Shown piece after piece: positions 1 through 5,335 of a DNA stretch of 5,911 nt. The position numbers were made by a program, and so were the translations under genes. The number at the start of each line of letters is the position of its first letter. The first letter of the stretch is position 1. The notes beneath the pieces are model-generated. The model made no database searches, was not told the DNA's origin, and worked only from the letters and a program-made list of their open reading frames with translations. The DNA comes from Planctomycetota bacterium (GTDB taxonomy: Bacteria > Planctomycetota > UBA1135 > GCA-002686595): the NCBI GenBank assembly GCA_027623615.1, contig JAQBVH010000237.1, positions 1-5,911 on the forward strand. Direction: 5' to 3'.

Positions 1-9
1 CTCGCGCGC

Positions 10-1332
10 ATGGCTGCGCGCCGGGGCGAGGTCCAGGGCGATCGCTTGGGCCACGAGCGCCTCTCTTTCCCGAACCGGCACTCCGGACACGCGGCGATCA
101 GCCCGACCGGAGACGTGGTGGTCCTCGGGGACTCATGGGGCTACGTGCACGTCCTCGACGCGCGCACCGGCGCCGTACGGCGCGTCATAGACGCGTTCGA
201 CCGGCCGATCGGGGCGATGGACGTCTCGCCCGACGGGACCCGCGTCGCCGCGCTCGCCTACGACGGCTCGGTCGGCTCGTGGAGGCTCAGCGACGGCCGC
301 CGGCTGTTCGAGATGCCGGTCCTGCCCGCCCGCGAGGACCAGGGCTGGGGCTTCGGCTCGACGCTGCACTTCGACCCGACCGGGCAACGGCTGTTCGTAG
401 CGGTCGCCGACAAGGGCGGCGCGATCCTCGGTTCGATGGGCGCGCTCGTGCAGCGCTGGACGCGCCCCCTCGGCGGCTTCTTCGGGATCTCGGCGGCCTG
501 GAACGCGGACGGCTCCTTGCTCGCGACCTTCCAGGGATCCGAGGTGCACCTGCACTCGGGGGACGACGGCGCGCTGGTCCGCCGGCTCGAGACGGGTGTG
601 GGGGTCGCGTCGGTCGCGTTCGACCCCTCCGACGGGGACCTGGCGACGGGACACGTGGACGGCCGCGCGCGCGTCTGGGACATGCCGTCGGGGGACCTGC
701 GCTGGCAGTACATGGTCGAAGACGTGTTCCTCAGCACTCCGAGCGTGCCGACGCTCGCGTTTTCGCCCGACGGCGCGAAGCTGGCCGTGACGTCGGTGGC
801 CTCGTGCAACGTCTGGGTGGTGGACGCCACCACCGGCAAGAGCACCTGGCACAGCGGCTTTCTCGGCGGCCGGATGGGGGAGCCGGTCGACGTCGCCTGG
901 AGTGACGTGGACACGCTCTGGTACTCCTGGCGCTCAGGTTCGCTGCTCGGCGCGCGGGTCGACCTCGCGACCGGCAAGCAGCAGGAACGTCCGGACCTGG
1001 TGCTGATTCCCGACCTCGCGCAGCCAGGCCTCTACGCCTCGCCCGCCAGGGGCGGCGTCCTCGTCGGGGTGACCAGCGGTCCGCTCCTGTGGTGCCGCTA
1101 CGCGCTGCAGGGTGGCGACTCACTCCTGTACTCGCCCTCGGGTTACCTGACCGGCCGGTTCGACCTCGACCCCAACCTGTACACCTACCGGATCGAGGGG
1201 CGCGAGAGCATTCAGGTCGCGCGGGTCCTCCTCGACCGCTACGACCCCAAGCGCGTCCGCGCCGCGATCGCCGGCGTCCCGATCATCCCCGCAGCCACCC
1301 CGATCCCCCCCGAAGGCGAGTCCGACTTCTAG
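10..1332 (+). CDS. WD40-like beta-propeller repeat protein (5' end may lie outside the window)
   Basis: Probably a protein-interaction scaffold; the specific partner cannot be read from the sequence. The 440-residue translation shows about seven propeller-type repeats, each with an 'xxPDG'-like turn: SPTGD (31), SPDGT (73), DPTGQ (122), NADGS (165), DPSDGD (205), SPDGA (252) and a degenerate WSDVD (297). Several are followed by a WD-like strand, for example RVWDMPSGD (221-229) and VWVVDATTGK (268-277). Seven blades would close one propeller. After the propeller, residues about 370-422 (YSPSGYLTGRF ... YDPKRVRAAIAG) resemble the C-terminal tail of bacterial WD40 proteins of the caspase/WD40 type, but no peptidase domain is present. 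The frame is open to the left edge (three sense codons before this ATG) and no clear ribosome binding site is visible, so the true start may be upstream. No signal peptide is seen from this ATG. The stop overlaps the stop of the convergent gene. The WD40-like fold is fairly certain; the function is unknown. Confidence 0.85.
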   Translation: MAARRGEVQGDRLGHERLSFPNRHSGHAAISPTGDVVVLGDSWGYVHVLDARTGAVRRVIDAFDRPIGAMDVSPDGTRVAALAYDGSVGSWRLSDGRRLFEMPVLPAREDQGWGFGSTLHFDPTGQRLFVAVADKGGAILGSMGALVQRWTRPLGGFFGISAAWNADGSLLATFQGSEVHLHSGDDGALVRRLETGVGVASVAFDPSDGDLATGHVDGRARVWDMPSGDLRWQYMVEDVFLSTPSVPTLAFSPDGAKLAVTSVASCNVWVVDATTGKSTWHSGFLGGRMGEPVDVAWSDVDTLWYSWRSGSLLGARVDLATGKQQERPDLVLIPDLAQPGLYASPARGGVLVGVTSGPLLWCRYALQGGDSLLYSPSGYLTGRFDLDPNLYTYRIEGRESIQVARVLLDRYDPKRVRAAIAGVPIIPAATPIPPEGESDF

Positions 1333-1655
1333 CGGGCGGGGCGCTTGAAGATGAGCGTCGCTTTCGTGGCGTGGATCATCTCCCAGCCGTCCTGGCCGTG
1401 TTCGTTGAGCACGTCCTCGATGCTCTGGGCGAGCTCCTCGTCGGTGGACTTGAGCTTGTCGAGCACGCCCGTGCCCTTGGTGACGGCGTCCTTGAGGTTC
1501 CCCAGGGTCGAGCCGTGGATGTCGGTGACTCCGACGACCTTGTACTCCCAGGCGCTGGGCGCCGGGTCCTGGGGGGCCGCAGCCTGGGCCTTGGCGAGGG
1601 GGAGGGCGAGCGCGGCGAGGACGAGCCCGCACAGGGCGTAGCTGAGGTGCTTCAT
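1329..1655 (-). CDS. Small exported DUF4177-like protein
   Basis: Function unknown. The 108-residue product begins with a good Sec signal peptide: Lys2, a hydrophobic run at about 4-20, and likely cleavage after AKA (21-23) or AQA (24-26). There is no lipobox Cys at the cleavage region, so a soluble exported protein is expected. The mature part resembles DUF4177: WEYKVVGV at 36-43 forms the first strand, and LNEHGQDGWEMIHATKATLIFKR occupies the C-terminal half (83-105). The family's usual pattern is 'YEYKVV ... LNxxGxxGWELV ... KR'. Between them lies a longer polar segment (44-80) than in minimal DUF4177 proteins. It lies 46 bp downstream of argJ on the same strand and may be co-transcribed with it. 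No strong Shine-Dalgarno sequence precedes the ATG. The gene ends in TAG, four bases overlapping the end of the convergent WD40 gene. The family call rests on motif resemblance only. Confidence 0.8.
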   Translation of the reverse strand: MKHLSYALCGLVLAALALPLAKAQAAAPQDPAPSAWEYKVVGVTDIHGSTLGNLKDAVTKGTGVLDKLKSTDEELAQSIEDVLNEHGQDGWEMIHATKATLIFKRPAR

Positions 1656-1701
1656 GGTGGGTGGTACGTCGGGGTCCAGCCCCCATTCGACCAGCCCGGC
1701 C

Positions 1702-2844
1702 TCAGGTGCGGTAGTTCGCGTTGATGAGCACGTAGTCCGCGGTCAGGTCACAGGTCCAGACCTCGGCCTGGGCGCTGCCCGCGGCGAGGTCGACCCCGAG
1801 GATGACCTCCTCCTCGTTCACCAGGTGCTCGTGGGCGGCGCCCTCGGCGGCGAGCTGGGGGACGCCCTCCAGGTAGAGCGTGGCCGGCCCGACCCAGACG
1901 CGCGCGCGCTCGGGGTCGAAGGTCACGCCCGCGCGCCCAGCGGCCGAGAGGATGCGCCCCCAGTTCGGGTCGCGGCCCGTGACCGCGGTCTTGGTCAGGG
2001 GGCTCGTCGCGATCGTGCGTGCGACCCTGCGTGCTGCGGCCTCGTCGGGGGCGCCATGGACCTGGACGGTGATCAGGCGCGAGGCCCCCTCGCCGTCCCG
2101 CGCGATCTCGCGGGCGAGGCGCCGCGCGACCGGATCGAGGTGCACGCGCCCGACCTCCTCGTCCTGGCGTCCGCTGCCCCAGAGCACGAGCGTGTCGTTG
2201 GGGGAGGTGTCTCCGTCCACCGTGGTGCACTGGAAGCTCTGCGCGTTGACCGCGGTCAAGCAGGCGTGGGCGTCCTCGGGCAAGCGGCCCGCCGTGAACA
2301 GGAACCCGAACATCGTCGCGAGGTCGGGGTGGATCATGCCCGAACCCTTGGCGACGCCGACGACCGCGCCCTCGGCGTGGACCTTGGGGCGCGTGTCCGT
2401 GGTGAGGATCGCCTGGCTGAAGTCCGCGAGGCCCTCCGGGCGTGCTGCGTCGAGGAGGGCGGGCAGCGCGGCCTCGATCTTCGCGACCGGCAGCGGCGCG
2501 CCGATCACGCCGGTGGAGAGCGCGAGCACCTCCTCCGTCCGCGCGCCGATGCGCGCAGCGAGGGTGGCGGCGAGCGCGCGGTTGTCGGCGATGCCCTTCT
2601 GGCCCGTCGAACAGTTCGCGTTGCCGCTGTTCACCAGGAGCGCGCGTACCAGGCCGCCGCTCGCGGCCAGGTGCTCACGGCAGACCGGGATGTGGGCGCC
2701 GAGGAGCTGGTTCGTGGTGAACAGCGCCGCAGCGGGGAAGGCCGCGTCTGCGAGGACCAGGGCCAGGTCGGGGGCGCCGCTCGACTTGATGCCGCAGGAG
2801 AGGCCAGCACCGGCGAAGCCTTGGGGGAAGGAGAGGGTCGACAC
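1702..2844 (-). CDS. argJ: ArgJ, glutamate N-acetyltransferase / ornithine acetyltransferase
   Basis: ArgJ transfers the acetyl group from N-acetylornithine to glutamate in the cyclic arginine pathway; bifunctional members also use acetyl-CoA. It is cytoplasmic and self-cleaves into alpha and beta chains. From the chosen start the protein has 380 residues, close to the usual 390-410. Visible motifs are NSGNAN (72-77), STG (110-112, the Thr-Gly oxyanion-hole pair), TTDT (148-151), KGSGMIHP (166-173), the Ala176-Thr177 cleavage site in LATMFGF with Thr177 as nucleophile, TVDGDTSPNDT (208-218), GRDPNWGRI (290-298) and the classic C terminus INANYRT. The frame is open to 3153, but that longer form would run into the divergent cytochrome gene. 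GTG at 2844 is the only ATG/GTG/TTG codon in the adjoining roughly 50 codons, and it places the family's usual beginning (STLSFPQGFAGAG) right after the start. No good ribosome binding site precedes it. No other arginine gene is in the window. Whether it is mono- or bifunctional cannot be told from sequence. Confidence 0.96.
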   Translation of the reverse strand: MSTLSFPQGFAGAGLSCGIKSSGAPDLALVLADAAFPAAALFTTNQLLGAHIPVCREHLAASGGLVRALLVNSGNANCSTGQKGIADNRALAATLAARIGARTEEVLALSTGVIGAPLPVAKIEAALPALLDAARPEGLADFSQAILTTDTRPKVHAEGAVVGVAKGSGMIHPDLATMFGFLFTAGRLPEDAHACLTAVNAQSFQCTTVDGDTSPNDTLVLWGSGRQDEEVGRVHLDPVARRLAREIARDGEGASRLITVQVHGAPDEAAARRVARTIATSPLTKTAVTGRDPNWGRILSAAGRAGVTFDPERARVWVGPATLYLEGVPQLAAEGAAHEHLVNEEEVILGVDLAAGSAQAEVWTCDLTADYVLINANYRT

Positions 2845-3124
2845 GGGCGGGAGGCTACTGATCTCGCCCGAACTTTTCTGCCCCTTTCCCCGGGTGGGGT
2901 CCGGGGCCGACCTGCTGGTGGGCTGACCTGAGCCCTGCCCAAGCGATGACGAACCCCGGTCTCCCGCGCCGGCGCAGGGTACCGGGGCGCCTACGGTTAC
3001 CTCTTCGTGGCGGCCGCGGACGCCGGGCGTCGCCCTGGCCGAGCCCGTCCGCCCGAAGCTGCGGGCGTCCCGGGTGCGGGTCGGAGTCGGGCGGCCTTCG
3101 GCGTAGCATGGAGGTGTACGCACC
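2845..3124. other. Divergent intergenic region between argJ and the PSCyt gene
   Basis: This 280-bp non-coding stretch should hold the promoters of both argJ (minus) and the PSCyt gene (plus). I could not identify convincing -35/-10 boxes; the sequence is very GC-rich apart from a short A/T-rich patch at 2871-2888 (aacttttctg and following), upstream of argJ. Two small GC hairpins are possible: cgcccg (3050-3055) with cgggcg (3062-3067), and gacgc (3019-3023) with gcgtc (3027-3031). Both could be chance in sequence of this composition. Open frames through the region have Arg/Ala/Pro/Gly-rich translations with no family resemblance and look like GC-frame artefacts. Confidence 0.6.
3110..3116 (+). 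promoter_or_regulatory. Strong Shine-Dalgarno sequence of the PSCyt gene
   Basis: GGAGGTG is a full match to the anti-Shine-Dalgarno core. The GGAGGT part ends nine bases before the ATG at 3125. It fixes the start of the PSCyt gene and puts the signal peptide exactly at the N terminus. It is the only strong ribosome binding site I could find in the window. Confidence 0.85.
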
Positions 3125-3814
3125 ATGCTTCGCCTCTCCACGCTGCTCCTCACCTCGTCCTTCGCGGTCGCCCAGGTCGACTTCCAACGGGACGTCCGCC
3201 CGATCCTCGCGGACCGCTGCTTCTCCTGCCACGGACCCGACGCGGCCGCGCGTCAGGCCAAGCTGCGGCTGGACGTCCGCGAGGGCGCGCTCGCCGTGCT
3301 GGACCTCGAGTCGCCGGCCGGGAGCCTGCTGCTTCACAAGGTGAGCGCGGACGAGGGTGAGCGCATGCCGCCCCCCAGGTCGAACAAGCCGGCGCTCACG
3401 GCCGCGGAGATCGACGTGCTGCGCCGCTGGATCGCCGCGGGCGCGGAGTACACGGACCACTGGTCCTACGGACGGATCGAGGCCACGGCCGTCCCCGAGA
3501 CCGGCGAGTCGCACCCGATCGACGCCTTCCTCGCGCGGCAGTGGCGCGCGCTGGGGCTGGCGCCCGCGCCGCCCGCGGACGCGCGCACGTTGATCCGGCG
3601 CCTCAGCTTCGACCTGACCGGCCTACCGCCGAAGCCGGAGCGAGTCGACGCCTTCCGCGCGGACCCGGACGTGGAGGCGTTGACCGACGAGCTCCTGGCG
3701 TCGCCCCACTTCGGCGAACGCATGGCCGTGTTCTGGCTCGACCTCGTGCGCTACGGGGACTCCTCGGGGTACCACTCGGACCGGCCGATCCCGATCTGGC
3801 CCTACCGCGACTAG
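3125..3814 (+). CDS. N-terminal part: signal peptide, PSCyt1 cytochrome c, start of DUF1549
   Basis: This is the 229-residue product if the TAG is obeyed. Residues 1-16 form a Sec signal peptide (hydrophobic LSTLLLTSSFAVA, cleavage after AVA, before Gln17). The PSCyt1 (planctomycete cytochrome C) domain follows: DFQRDVRPILADRC, heme site CFSCH at 32-36, RMPPP at 80-84 with Met81 a candidate axial ligand, and LRRWIAAGAEYTDHW at 99-113, the usual end of this domain. DUF1549 opens at about 131 (HPIDAFLARQW), with RLSFDLTGLPP (159-169) and the conserved LVRYGDSSGYHSDRP (207-221). It stops at WPYRD, in the middle of DUF1549. Export, as the signal peptide and CxxCH require, would place it outside the cytoplasmic membrane. 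An isolated product could hold one heme but lacks half of DUF1549 and all of DUF1553, so it is unlikely to do the full protein's job. Confidence 0.85.
   Translation: MLRLSTLLLTSSFAVAQVDFQRDVRPILADRCFSCHGPDAAARQAKLRLDVREGALAVLDLESPAGSLLLHKVSADEGERMPPPRSNKPALTAAEIDVLRRWIAAGAEYTDHWSYGRIEATAVPETGESHPIDAFLARQWRALGLAPAPPADARTLIRRLSFDLTGLPPKPERVDAFRADPDVEALTDELLASPHFGERMAVFWLDLVRYGDSSGYHSDRPIPIWPYRD
3812..3814 (+). other. In-frame TAG codon at a conserved Tyr position
   Basis: The flanking codons read CGC GAC TAG GTC ATC. The family has Tyr here, and TAC would need a single C-to-G change. TAG is used elsewhere in this window as a real terminator (WD40 gene, DUF4177-like gene, and the end of this same gene at 5270-5272), which argues against a TAG-recoding genetic code. 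Confidence 0.85.
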
Positions 3815-3904
3815 GTCATCCGCGCCTTCAACGAGAACCTGCCCTTCGACGACTTCACGCGCTTCCAGATCGCGGGCGACCTCTACGCGGACGCGACCGA
3901 GGAC

Positions 3905-5272
3905 ATGCGCGTGGCCTCGATCTTCAACCGCCTGAACAAGTCCACCGACGAGGGCGGCGCGCAGGCCGGGGAGTACCTGGTCAAGTACGCCGCCGACCGG
4001 GTGCGCACGACCTCGAGCGCCTGGCTCGGCGCGACGGTGGGCTGCGCGGAGTGCCACGACCACAAGTACGACCCGATCGAGCAGCGCGACTTCTATCGCT
4101 TCGCGGCCTTCTTCGCCGACATCGAAGAGGTCGGGGTCTACGAGCTGAACGCCTACCGCCAGTTCCAACCGCACATGCAGGTGGGCGAGGTGAACACCCT
4201 CGCCACCGTCGCGACCGAGCCGCGCGTGGTCCGTGTCCTCGAGCGCGGCAACTGGCTCGACGAGTCGGGCGAGGTGGTCGCGCCCGGGACGCCGGCTTGC
4301 TGGCCGCCGCTCGCGCCCGAGCAGGCGCGGGCCGATCGACGGGACCTCGCTGCCTGGCTCGTGCGCGCGGACAACCCGCTGGTGGCGCGCGTGCTCGTCA
4401 ATCGGCTCTGGTACCAGCTCTTCGGCGAGGGGCTGAGCAGCGTGCTCGACGACCTCGGACGTCAGGGCGCGTACCCGAGCCACCCACAGCTGCTCGACTG
4501 GCTCGCGCACGAGCTGATCGTGGGCGGCTGGGACGTGAAGGCGCTCCTGCGCCTGATCGTGACCTCGCGCGCCTACCAGCAGTCGGCGACGCCGCGACAC
4601 GAGCTCAAGGACCTGGACCCGACGAACCGGCTGGTCCTGCGCCAGGCGCGCTGGCGCCTCGACGCGGAGTTCGTGCGCGACACGTGCCTGGCTGCCGCGA
4701 ACCTCCTGCAGCACCGCGTGGGAGGTCCGAGCGTCAAGCCGTACCAGCCGCAGGGCTACTGGCAGCACCTCAACTTCCCGGGTCGACGTTGGGACCCGAG
4801 CGAGGGGGACGACCAGTACCGGCGCGGCCTCTACACCCACTGGCAGCGCACGTTCGTGCACCCGGCGCTGCTCGCCCTCGACGCCCCGACGCGCGAGGAG
4901 TGCGCGGCGCGACGCCCGCGCTCGAACAACGCACTGGCGGCGCTGGTGCTGCTCGACGACCCGACGTTCGTGGAGGCGGCGCGGGTGTTCGCGCAGGACC
5001 TGATCCAGACCGAGCAGGGCGTCAACGACCGAGTGCGGGCGGCGGTGCGACGCACGCTGCAGCGGGAGCCGACCCAGGAGGAGGAGACGCTCCTCCTGAG
5101 CCTGCTCGCCGCCGAACGGCGCCACTTCGGCGCGGACCTCGAGGCGGCGCGGGCCCTGATCTCGGTCGGGCAGGCGCCGCTACCGGACGGCATCGATCCC
5201 ATCGAGCACGCGGCCTGGACGCAGGTCTGCCGGACGCTGCTCAACCTGCACGAGACGATCACGCGCGGGTAG
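3905..5272 (+). CDS. C-terminal part: rest of DUF1549 and complete DUF1553 (PSD1)
   Basis: The first ATG after the internal stop is at 3905 (codon 261), but homology already runs from 3815 (VIRAFNENLPFDDF), so this ATG is a gene caller's start rather than a natural one. The upstream gagg lies only two bases from it, too close for normal initiation. Visible are the DUF1549 core TDEGGAQAGEYLVKYAADR (274-292 of the full frame), a second heme motif CAECH (307-311) within GCAECHDHKYDP, and FFADIEEVGVY. Then comes ATVATEPRVVRVLERGNW (360-377), followed by DUF1553: NPLVARVLVNRLWYQLFG (417-434), DDLGRQGAYPSHPQLLDWL (442-460), KPYQPQGYW (538-546), RGLYTHWQRTFVHP (567-580), RPRSNNALAALVLLDDPTFVEAAR (597-620) and a normal C terminus. 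As a separate product it would lack a signal peptide, so heme attachment and export would fail. It is probably the 3' part of one gene. Confidence 0.85.
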   Translation: MRVASIFNRLNKSTDEGGAQAGEYLVKYAADRVRTTSSAWLGATVGCAECHDHKYDPIEQRDFYRFAAFFADIEEVGVYELNAYRQFQPHMQVGEVNTLATVATEPRVVRVLERGNWLDESGEVVAPGTPACWPPLAPEQARADRRDLAAWLVRADNPLVARVLVNRLWYQLFGEGLSSVLDDLGRQGAYPSHPQLLDWLAHELIVGGWDVKALLRLIVTSRAYQQSATPRHELKDLDPTNRLVLRQARWRLDAEFVRDTCLAAANLLQHRVGGPSVKPYQPQGYWQHLNFPGRRWDPSEGDDQYRRGLYTHWQRTFVHPALLALDAPTREECAARRPRSNNALAALVLLDDPTFVEAARVFAQDLIQTEQGVNDRVRAAVRRTLQREPTQEEETLLLSLLAAERRHFGADLEAARALISVGQAPLPDGIDPIEHAAWTQVCRTLLNLHETITRG

Positions 5273-5335
5273 GTGGGGCCCGGGGGGGTACCAAGCGAAC
5301 GTCTCGGGCGCCAGGGCAGTCGGCATGGACGCGTG
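5273..5335. other. Junction between the PSCyt gene and the IS66 remnant
   Basis: This 63-bp spacer separates the PSCyt stop from recognisable IS66 coding sequence. It starts with a G-rich run (ggggcccgggggggtacc, 5276-5293). No T-tract follows, so I do not call a terminator. No inverted repeat or target-site duplication is recognisable. In the same frame the spacer is open, but its translation resembles neither neighbour. Confidence 0.5.

Larger units (their letters stand above)
3125..5272 (+). pseudogene. PSCyt1-DUF1549-DUF1553 cytochrome-type protein, interrupted by one in-frame TAG
   Basis: Read as one unit, this is a 716-codon gene for an exported planctomycete-type protein: signal peptide (1-16), PSCyt1 cytochrome c (about 18-105), DUF1549 (about 131-340) and DUF1553 (about 402-715). 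Codon 230 (3812-3814) is TAG. The residues on each side, WPYRD and VIRAFNEN, are contiguous in family members with a Tyr between them (WPYRDYVIRAFN), so TAC to TAG is the simplest cause. There is no other stop and no frameshift in the remaining 485 codons. The C terminus (LLNLHETITRG) matches the normal family end. The disruption is therefore very recent, a sequencing error, or tolerated by readthrough. The family's biochemical role is not established; periplasmic electron transfer linked to polymer breakdown is a common guess. The linker between DUF1549 and DUF1553 is unusually short. The two halves are annotated separately as well. Confidence 0.88.

Noticed and set aside
133..977. Overlapping frames on both strands within the WD40 gene
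   Set aside because: They are Arg/Ala-rich shadows of the WD40 coding sequence with no domain signal.
1654..2931. Long plus-strand open frame (425 codons) opposite argJ
   Set aside because: It is antisense to a well-recognised argJ, is rich in Arg/Ala/Gly/Asp, and has no family motif. It is a GC-driven shadow frame.
3019..3067. Short GC hairpins upstream of the PSCyt gene as operators or a riboswitch
   Set aside because: Stems of five to six G/C pairs are expected by chance in sequence this GC-rich, and no riboswitch core is recognisable.
2946..3360. Plus-strand open frames spanning the divergent intergenic region
   Set aside because: They overlap the start of the PSCyt gene out of frame, lack ribosome binding sites and are low-complexity Arg/Pro/Ser-rich.
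3812..3814. TAG read as an encoded amino acid (pyrrolysine or code change)
   Set aside because: TAG terminates three other frames at family-consistent ends in this window, and the family residue here is an ordinary Tyr.
3623..5125. Long minus-strand open frame (500 codons) opposite the PSCyt gene
   Set aside because: Its composition is Arg/Val/Ala/His-rich, mirroring the codon pattern of the sense gene. DUF1549 and DUF1553 homology is clear on the plus strand.
5276..5293. G/C-rich run after the PSCyt gene as an intrinsic terminator
   Set aside because: There is no clear stem-loop followed by a T-tract.
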